A DNA stretch of 10,672 bases from CAYLJO01 sp964383905 (lineage in GTDB: Bacteria > Acidobacteriota > Blastocatellia > Pyrinomonadales > Pyrinomonadaceae), in NCBI GenBank assembly GCA_964383905.1, contig CAYLJO010000210.1, forward strand, positions 1-10,672. The letters run 5' to 3'. Below, in pieces: positions 5,700 to 10,672 of the stretch; positions within the stretch are counted from its first letter, which is position 1, and every line of letters starts with the position of its first letter. Under the pieces are notes generated by a model. That model saw only the letters and a list, made by a program, of their open reading frames with translations, was not told the DNA's origin and searched no databases. A program made the translations under genes and the position numbers.

Positions 5700-6869
5700 C
5701 TACGGTTTCAGCACGATCTTGATGCAGTCGTCCTCCTTGTTGGTGAAGATGTCGAAGCCCTGCGGCGCTTCGTCGAGCTGCATCCGGTGCGTGATGACGA
5801 AGCTGGGATCAATGTCCCCGTTCTCGATCCTTTCAAGCAGCCGGCCCCAGTAGCGCTGGACGTGGCACTGACCCGTCCTGATGGTGAGCGAGCGGTTCAT
5901 CACAGAGCCCATCGGGAACTTGTCTATCAGGCCGCCGTAAACGCCGATCACGGAGACCGTGCCGCCGTTGCGACAAGCCATGATCGCTTCGCGGAGGGCA
6001 ATGGGGCGGTCCGCCTCAGACATCAGCGCCTGCTTCGCGCGGTCGTAAGCGTAAACTATCCCGTGCCCGCCGTGGGCCTCCAGGCCGACAGCGTCTATGC
6101 ACGCGTCCGGCCCGCGCCCGCCGGTCATCTCGGTCAGCGCGTCGTGGGTGTTCCGCTCCTCGTAGTTGATCGTCTCTGCGCCGCCCGCTTCGGCCATTGC
6201 CAGCCGCCCCAGGAAGCGGTCAATGGCGATCACGCGCTCCGCGCCGAGCATGAAGGCGCTGCGGATGGAGAACTGCCCGACGGGGCCGCAGCCCCACACC
6301 GCGATGGTGTCGCCGGGTTTGATGCCGCACATCTCCGCACCCATGTAGCCGGTCGGGAAGATGTCGGAGAGGAACAAGACCTGCTCGTCCGCCAGACTGT
6401 CCGGGACCTTGATCGTGCCCACATCGGCGAAGGGCACGCGCGCGTACTCGGCCTGTCCGCCCGCGAACCCGCCCGTCAGGTGCGAGTAGCCGAAGATGCC
6501 GGAAGGGCTGTGACCGAACATCTTCTCGGCCATCCACGCGTTCGGGTTGGAGTTCTCGCATAGGCTGTACATCTCCTGCCGGCAGAAGAAGCAGTTGCCG
6601 CAGGAGATCGGGAAGGCGACGACCACGCGGTCGCCGACCTTGCGGTTCTTCACGTCGGGGCCGACCTCTACAATCTCACCCATGAACTCGTGGCCGAGGA
6701 TGTCGCCCTTCTCCATCGTCGGCATGAAGCCGTTATAGAGGTGCAAATCAGAGCCGCAGATGGCCGTCGAGCTGATCTGTACGACGGCGTCGCGCCTATT
6801 TAAGATTTTCGGGTCGGGCACCTGCTCGACCCTCACGTCCTGCTTGCCGTACCAACAATTTGCTCTCAT
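5700..6869 (-). CDS. Zinc-dependent alcohol dehydrogenase, formaldehyde-dehydrogenase-like
   Basis: This is a medium-chain zinc dehydrogenase with all family landmarks (numbering from the GTG at 6872). Catalytic zinc ligands are C39 in AICGSDLH, H61/E62 in LGHEFMGE and probably D170 in LSDIFPTGYMGAE. The structural zinc loop is C91, C94, C97 and C105 in CGNCFFCRQEMYSLC. The nucleotide site GCGPVG is at 194-199, with acidic D218 after strand beta-2, which favours NAD over NADP. The loop DAVGLEAHGGHG and overall length resemble glutathione-independent formaldehyde dehydrogenase and its uncharacterised relatives often labelled 'FDH-like'. The substrate is not provable from sequence; formaldehyde or another small alcohol or aldehyde is possible. 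I choose ATG at 6869 because AGGGGG lies 6 bp upstream; GTG at 6872 is the alternative. It follows the SRPBCC gene by 32 bp, so the two form one operon. Confidence 0.9.
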   Translation of the reverse strand: MRANCWYGKQDVRVEQVPDPKILNRRDAVVQISSTAICGSDLHLYNGFMPTMEKGDILGHEFMGEIVEVGPDVKNRKVGDRVVVAFPISCGNCFFCRQEMYSLCENSNPNAWMAEKMFGHSPSGIFGYSHLTGGFAGGQAEYARVPFADVGTIKVPDSLADEQVLFLSDIFPTGYMGAEMCGIKPGDTIAVWGCGPVGQFSIRSAFMLGAERVIAIDRFLGRLAMAEAGGAETINYEERNTHDALTEMTGGRGPDACIDAVGLEAHGGHGIVYAYDRAKQALMSEADRPIALREAIMACRNGGTVSVIGVYGGLIDKFPMGSVMNRSLTIRTGQCHVQRYWGRLLERIENGDIDPSFVITHRMQLDEAPQGFDIFTNKEDDCIKIVLKP

Positions 6870-6901
6870 CACGTCCCCCTTTCCAAATTAATCAATACCC
6901 G

Positions 6902-8014
6902 TCAGCCTCGGCGACCGGCGGCCCGCCCCTGCTGTCTGAGTTCTTCGCCCGCTGGAGGCCGCGCCGGGCGCTGCGTCAAAAGGCCATTGTCGTAAACCGT
7001 GCCCTCCGAGATGATGACCTCGCCCGCCTCCATCAACTGCTTAAAGCAGCGTAGGGCTTCCTGCGCCTGCCGGCCCGGGTCGTCGCCGGTAAGCTTGGCG
7101 ACCAACCCGCCGATACGGCCGCCCGGCGGGTTGTACTCCATCTCGACACGGACAATGGTGCCGCGCCCGCCCGGCGCTCCCTTGAAGTGCACGGAGCCGG
7201 AGTTTTCTACGTCCGCGCCCTCGAGCGAGCGCCACGCGATCAGCTCGCCCGGGCGGTCTTCCGTGATCTCGGCGTCCCACTCGACGGTGGTCCCCGCAGG
7301 GGCTTTCGCCACCCAGTGTGAATGCCCCTCGCCCGTCACCCGGACGGATTCGAGGTGCAGCATGAAGCGCGGCAGGTTCTCGAAGTCGTGCCAGAATTGG
7401 TAGAGTTCTTCAGGCGAACGATTAATGATGAGACTCTTCTTCACTTGATTAGCACCTCCGGCAGCGGCGCTGTCACTGCTGCTGAGCTGCCGGCCGCAGA
7501 TCACATCCAAGGCCGTCACGGCGAGCACGTTGGCTGTGGCAAACGCGACCCGACCTTTCCTCGAATTCGGTGAAGCGAAAGCCGCGCCTAGCGCGGCGAG
7601 GTCTAACGCATCGCCGGCGACCCGTGACCAGACCGCCGCCGTAGGTCTTCTGCCCTGCGCGAAGATGCCGATGCCGCTCGCCATCTCGCGCAGCCCGAAC
7701 AAGCGTATTAAACCGGTGTTGCCACGCACGCCGGCGATTTTTGCCACCCCGCGCGGCGCTAACACCTCTGCCAGTCCGAGACCGATGCTGAACCAGCCGA
7801 GGCCGCGTGCCAACTGCCCGCCGCTGAAATTCTTCAACCCGCCCGGCTTTTGTTCATCTCTGCCTCGCCGACTTCTCGACCGTGCGCTTGGCGCCTTACG
7901 CCGCTGCGCCCCACCGCTCGACTGCGGTAACTGGGTCAAGTCGGGCGCGGATTGTTCCGGCAGATCGCCCCCTTGCCTCTCCCCTTGTTCCTGTTTCTTC
8001 GTCGCTGTTGCCAT
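6902..8014 (-). CDS. SRPBCC (cyclase/dehydrase-like) protein with N-terminal membrane region
   Basis: This 370-residue protein has three parts. Residues 1-65 are polar, rich in Gln, Arg, Ser and Pro, and probably disordered. Residues about 68-175 hold four hydrophobic stretches (near 68-90, 101-120, 128-148 and 155-173) with the look of a small DUF4267-like membrane module. Residues about 191-340 are a START/SRPBCC fold of the COG5637 type: VKKSLIINRSPEELYQFW, FENLPRFMLHLESV, WDAEITEDRPGELIAWRS, and a closing helix with EALRCFKQLMEAGE. This fold binds a hydrophobic ligand, but no ligand can be named. The ATG at 8014 has GGGAGGG 7 bp upstream; an in-frame TTG at 8035 would only add seven residues that overlap the ribosome site. 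It is the first gene of the operon with the dehydrogenase, a pairing I recall from other genomes, which hints at shared aldehyde or stress metabolism. Confidence 0.85.
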   Translation of the reverse strand: MATATKKQEQGERQGGDLPEQSAPDLTQLPQSSGGAQRRKAPSARSRSRRGRDEQKPGGLKNFSGGQLARGLGWFSIGLGLAEVLAPRGVAKIAGVRGNTGLIRLFGLREMASGIGIFAQGRRPTAAVWSRVAGDALDLAALGAAFASPNSRKGRVAFATANVLAVTALDVICGRQLSSSDSAAAGGANQVKKSLIINRSPEELYQFWHDFENLPRFMLHLESVRVTGEGHSHWVAKAPAGTTVEWDAEITEDRPGELIAWRSLEGADVENSGSVHFKGAPGGRGTIVRVEMEYNPPGGRIGGLVAKLTGDDPGRQAQEALRCFKQLMEAGEVIISEGTVYDNGLLTQRPARPPAGEELRQQGRAAGRRG

Positions 8015-8572
8015 TGTTTTTCCCTCCCTGTTCAAAATTTGTTCATGCGGTCGCTGATTGACTCCGCTTCATCTCTTCCATCCGGCGGCCTATTAAGGTT
8101 GCGGCAGGTACGAGTTTGAGTCGTATCACAATTAATAAGAACCGGAAGCATGGGTGCGTGCGCAAACACTACCACCTGGCACTGCCTGAAGCCTTTAGCA
8201 AGGCGCACCTCACGCCGGCAATGTTTAGCTCAGGGGGAGACATCCGAGGTCGTAAGCTCACCGCTTAGCTGCTAAAGAACCGGCCTAACCGGCACCCGGT
8301 TGGATGTTTGGGGTAATCCGCAGGCGCGACTATAGCAAATTAAGGGCGCGGCGTATAGGGGGTTTAAGATCGGACGCAGGGCAGGCGCATCTAAATCCGC
8401 CGAAAACATCGGACTGTGGCGCCTTCCCGGTAGCTTTAACCGCGGCTGTGCTGCAGCGATAGAGGGCCCGAGAGAGGGGCACGGAGAAAACGGGTGACAC
8501 CCGGTGGCCATCCGCTATAGTCCGCCCCCGTCGAATCTTTCCTGAGAGACGCAGACGGGTGAGGGGGCCGGG
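8015..8572. other. Long divergent intergenic region with several inverted repeats
   Basis: The region separates the minus-strand SRPBCC operon from the plus-strand padR gene. No frame here resembles a protein, and no tRNA or rRNA pattern is seen. Visible structure includes TAAGC/GCTTA at 8253-8257 and 8263-8267 (5-nt loop), flanked at distance by TTTAGC (8224-8229) and GCTAAA (8271-8276). An AACCGG...CCGGTT pair follows, starting near 8279. The promoter and palindrome at 8491-8521 sit at the right end. The SRPBCC promoter should lie in the leftmost 150 bp, but no convincing -35/-10 pair stands out there. Confidence 0.5.
8491..8521 (+). promoter_or_regulatory. Sigma70-like promoter of padR with overlapping palindrome (candidate operator)
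   Basis: GTGACA (8494-8499) and TATAGT (8516-8521) each differ from the consensus hexamers by one base and are spaced 16 bp. The predicted transcript would begin near 8528, about 45 bp before the padR start. The perfect palindrome CGGGTGACACCCG (8491-8503) covers the -35 element. PadR-family proteins commonly repress their own promoters through inverted repeats, so autoregulation is a reasonable inference, though this palindrome is not the best-known PadR consensus. Confidence 0.5.
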
Positions 8573-8869
8573 GTGCTTAAAACACTCGAAGCTTTGGGCC
8601 CGCTGCACGGCTACGGCATCGCCCGCCGGATCGAGCAGACCAGCGGCGGCCTGCTCTCCATCAACTACGGCACGCTCTACCCGGCATTGCTCAAGCTGGA
8701 GCAGGAGGGCTACGTCTCGTCCGAGTGGGGCATTTCTGACAACAACCGCAAGGCCAAGTATTACAGATTGACCCGCGCCGGCTATAAGCAGTTGGCCAAA
8801 GAGGCCGGCGAGTGGGAGCAGACCACCGCCATCCTGGCGCGGTTCTTCGCACCCGTAAAGGAGTCCTGA
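8573..8869 (+). CDS. PadR-family transcriptional regulator
   Basis: This 98-residue winged-helix repressor carries the PadR core LGPLHGYGIARRIEQTSGG, YGTLYPALLKLEQEGYVSSE, the wing WGISDNNRKAKYYRLTRAG and YKQLAKEAGEW. It represents the short PadR subfamily that precedes ADOP-type permeases in Acidobacteriota. The usual N-terminal helix (a motif like GTLDMLILKTL) is shortened. Translation seems to start at GTG 8573 with GAGGGGG 5 bp upstream; the in-frame TGA at 8543-8545 rules out a longer protein. The loss of part of helix 1 may affect dimerisation. Its TGA shares a base with the permease ATG (TGATG), so the two were translated together. The effector is unknown. It probably controls its own promoter and the now broken permease. 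Confidence 0.85.
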   Translation: MLKTLEALGPLHGYGIARRIEQTSGGLLSINYGTLYPALLKLEQEGYVSSEWGISDNNRKAKYYRLTRAGYKQLAKEAGEWEQTTAILARFFAPVKES

Positions 8870-10281
8870 TGCGCATTCGACAATTACGCGCGCTCGTCGT
8901 GCGCCTCTCCGGGTTGTTCGGCCGGGAGAGGCGAGACCGGGAGTTGGCGGAGGAACTGGAAAGCCACCTCCAGATGCATATAGAAGATAACCTCCGGGCC
9001 GGGCTGACCGCAGGGGAGGTGCGGCGGCAGGCGCTGATCAAGCTCGGCGGCCTGGGGCCGACGAAAGAGAGCGACCCGGACCGCGTGGTGATGATTGTGT
9101 CTACTAATGCAGCCATCGCCTGGGGGGGCGACCGAAACCCTGTGTCTGTACCGGACTTCATTGACTGGCGCCAGCAGAACGGAGTCTTTGAAGACATTGC
9201 GGCGGCTGACGCCTATGGTACTCGCAGCCTAACCGGTCAAGGTGAGCCGGAGCGAGTCAACTCGATGAGGGTCAGTGCGAGCTTTTTCTCCGTTCTAGGG
9301 GTCGCCCCCGCTCTCGGGCGCACCTTCTTACCCAGAGAAGACCGTCCCGGCCGGGAGCACGTCGTTGTCCTTAGTCAGGAGTTCTGGCAGCGGCGTTTCG
9401 GGTCCGACCCAACGCTGACGGGGAAGACTCTGAATCTCGACGGGGAAAGCTACAACGTGGTGGGGGTGATGCCGGCCTCGTTCCGGCTCATATCGTTCCA
9501 GGCCCAGTTATGGACGCCGCTGGCTTTAGCGCCGACCAATTCGGTCCGGCGGCGCGCCAGTCACGCTTCCTCCACTTATTTGCGCGTCTGAAGCCGGGGG
9601 TTAGCCTCGACGAGGCGCGGGCGGACATGGCAACCCTCGCCCGGCGGGCCGAACAGAGCTATCCGGAGACGGAAAAGGGTTGGGGCGCCAGCGCCTGGAC
9701 GCTCCAGGAATACATGATTCTGGATTCCAATTTCCGGCCGGCTTTGATGATGTTTATGTGCGCGGTCGTGCTTGTCCTGCTCATCGCCTGCGCCAATGTC
9801 GCCGGTCTGCTGCTGGGGCGGGGGGCGGCACGAGCAAAGAAGATCGGCATTCGGACGGCGCTGGGCGCCGGCCGCTGGCGGGTAATCCGTCAGTTCCTCC
9901 TAATCCGTCAGTTTCAACGAAGAGGTGAGATCAGTCGAGTTCGGCCTCGACGGTCGAGTCCTGATGTTCACGCTGGCCGTCTCGGCGCTGACGGCGCTGC
10001 TGTTCGGCCTGGCGCCGGCGTTCGAAGCTACCAGGGTGGGCGTAGTCTCAACGCTCAAGAATGAGGGCTGGGCGGCGCCCGCGGGGCCGGCACGAAGCAG
10101 GCTGCGGAGGGTGCTGGTGGCGGGTGAGATCGCGCTGACGCTGACGTTACTGACCGGTACGGGGCTGATCATCGAGGGCGTCGCTCAGGCCATGCGCCTG
10201 AGCCTTGGCTTTAATCCTTCGCCGGTGCTGGCGTGTGACGTGTCGCTGTTCGTCTCCCGGTATCCGGACGGGTCGAAGCCC
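8869..10281 (+). pseudogene. ADOP-type (MacB-like) ABC transporter permease, degraded
   Basis: ATG 8869 overlaps the padR stop and has AAAGGAG upstream. The ADOP N-terminal domain is intact (ELAEELESHLQMHIEDNLRA, RRQALIKLGGLGPTKE). At about 9067 it jumps in frame to SDPDRVVMIVSTNAAIAW, so roughly 65-70 residues with the first membrane segment are missing. The MacB periplasmic domain follows (NPVSVPDFIDWRQQNGVFED, GVMPASFRL). Near 9535 a one-base frameshift moves the reading to DQFGPAARQSRFLHLFARL. FtsX membrane sequence follows (9732-9822; CAVVLVLLIACANVAGLLLG and RTALGAGRWRVIRQFLL). At about 9900-9920 another membrane segment is deleted and the frame shifts back to GLDGRVLMFTLAVSALTALL. The second half starts (RRVLVAGEIALTLTLLTG) and homology ends at YPDGSKP near 10281. 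A normal family member has about 800-900 residues. No ATPase gene is adjacent, as is usual for ADOPs. Not functional as a transporter. Confidence 0.85.
9883..9913 (+). repeat. 13-bp direct repeat at a deletion scar in the permease relic
   Basis: TAATCCGTCAGTT occurs at 9883-9895 and again at 9901-9913, an 18-bp period separated by CCTCC. The repeat lies exactly where the conserved RQFLL helix should run into the next membrane segment, which is missing. It looks like a scar from slippage or recombination between short repeats. Confidence 0.6.
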
Positions 10282-10413
10282 ATGAAAAGAAGAAGCGCTT
10301 CAGTTCTCTCACAAAACCCGGTTTGGGAATTCTTACCGCGGACACAATTACCTTACCTGCCTGCTTCGTTACGAGATGGCCCACCCAGACAATACACCTG
10401 ATATACGCTACGC

Positions 10414-10530
10414 TCACGGATGCAGAAGCTCGGCGTCAAGCAACTGCGGCTGGCCCGAAGCATTGGTTTCGACGCTGATCGACTTGCCGAGCGGTTCTTC
10501 GCCGGCGAATAACCGCCGGACGAGGTTGAG
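10414..10530 (-). pseudogene. Possible MacB/ADOP periplasmic-domain fragment, inverted
   Basis: A minus-strand frame of about 39 codons ending at TGA 10414-10416 reads LNLVRRLFAGEEPLGKSISV and then ETNASGQPQLL. This resembles the motif ARRLFPGEDPLGKRISV of MacB-like periplasmic domains, the very part missing from the plus-strand permease relic. No homology is evident upstream of it in that frame. It could be a piece of the same permease inverted by rearrangement, or the remnant of a neighbour. The match is short, so confidence is limited. Confidence 0.4.
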
Positions 10531-10603
10531 TGTGAGCGGACAGGACAGCCGACGCGGTGAGCAACCCGAACACCAGCGTGATTCTGATTGCTCTCGTTCT
10601 CAT
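10436..10603 (-). CDS. Small ORF with signal-peptide-like start (uncertain)
   Basis: ATG 10603 lies 7 bp after a GGGGAGAG ribosome-like site. The 55-codon frame begins MRTRAIRITLVFGLLTASAV, then LSAHTQ, a convincing n-region, hydrophobic core and small-residue cleavage site. After residue 26 it becomes Arg-rich and unfamiliar and ends at TGA 10436-10438. It overlaps, in another frame, the possible MacB-like fragment. It may be the surviving start of a secreted protein whose body was lost, or chance. Confidence 0.25.
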   Translation of the reverse strand: MRTRAIRITLVFGLLTASAVLSAHTQPRPAVIRRRRTARQVDQRRNQCFGPAAVA

Positions 10604-10672
10604 ACCCACACTCTCCCCTAGGTCTGCGTGGCTGAAATTGCGGCCCCCTCGCTGGGGCTGTGTCCTTTAGCG

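Larger units (their letters stand above)
10282..10672. other. Right-edge stretch without an intact gene
   Basis: After the permease homology ends, no plus-strand frame continues the second MacB-like half. The stretch 10282-10410 is less GC-rich and matches nothing I recognise on either strand. Two weak minus-strand items follow (10414-10530 and 10436-10603). The last 60 bp contain a GGGGAGAG-type ribosome site on the minus strand and nothing else clear. The window ends before any further gene can be judged. Confidence 0.45.

Noticed and set aside
5102..5722. Plus-strand open frame of 206 codons
   Set aside because: It is antisense to the tnpB relic, which has clear RuvC and zinc-finger motifs; the plus-strand product matches nothing I recognise.
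5658..6563. Plus-strand open frame of 301 codons
   Set aside because: It lies antisense to the well-supported zinc dehydrogenase, and its Arg-, Val- and Ala-rich translation is typical of the complement of a GC-rich gene with no domain pattern.
7530..8057. Plus-strand open frame of 175 codons
   Set aside because: It is antisense to the SRPBCC gene; Pro-, Ala- and Arg-rich with no motif.
8224..8300. tRNA or riboswitch in the padR upstream region
   Set aside because: The inverted repeats are short and there is no T-loop GTTCRA pattern, acceptor stem or known riboswitch core.
9883..9913. CRISPR-like repeat pair
   Set aside because: There are only two copies at 18-bp period inside permease coding sequence, so it is a local duplication.

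Overview
The window looks like part of a GC-rich Acidobacteriota chromosome (class uncertain, perhaps Blastocatellia-like). The best pointer is the PadR-type regulator overlapping the start of a MacB-like permease with the N-terminal extension of the 'acidobacterial duplicated orphan permease' (ADOP) group. This is inference from family knowledge, not a taxonomic search. The region mixes intact signalling and metabolic genes with a high density of broken genes.

Left part (1-4867, all minus strand): a two-component cluster. Transcription runs right to left. A stand-alone CheY-like receiver (4454-4867) is followed by a short broken kelch-repeat secreted protein (4191-4448). Next comes a large cytosolic five-PAS histidine kinase of the HisKA_3/NarX-type class (1418-4102), whose stop codon overlaps the GTG start of a NarL/FixJ response regulator (729-1421). 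Kinase and regulator are almost certainly a cognate pair. Downstream lies about 345 bp without a gene, holding a perfect 13-bp inverted repeat, and then the relic of a hybrid histidine kinase (4-341) in which the ATPase domain has been deleted directly into a receiver-domain tail.

Middle part (4888-8014, minus strand): a decayed IS200/IS605-type element carries a 5'-truncated tnpB with an in-frame stop just before the RuvC-III aspartate. Its right end, with three consecutive hairpins resembling an omegaRNA scaffold, lies 20 bp from the start codon of the CheY-like gene. Upstream of it is an intact operon of two genes: a membrane-associated SRPBCC (cyclase/dehydrase-like) protein (6902-8014) and a zinc alcohol dehydrogenase of the formaldehyde-dehydrogenase-like family (5700-6869).

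Right part (8015-10672): a 558-bp non-coding stretch contains a good sigma70-like promoter overlapping a 13-bp palindrome. It leads into a PadR regulator gene (8573-8869, plus strand), which overlaps an ADOP-type permease pseudogene (8869-about 10281). The permease has lost its first membrane segment and a later one, and carries frameshifts. The last 390 bp hold no intact gene, only a short minus-strand MacB-like fragment and a tiny ORF with a signal-peptide-like start.

No convincing new multi-gene system is visible. The items most worth a second look are the tnpB relic with its preserved structured 3' end beside a regulator gene, the fused kinase/receiver relic, the kelch fragment inside the signalling cluster, and the PadR promoter palindrome.
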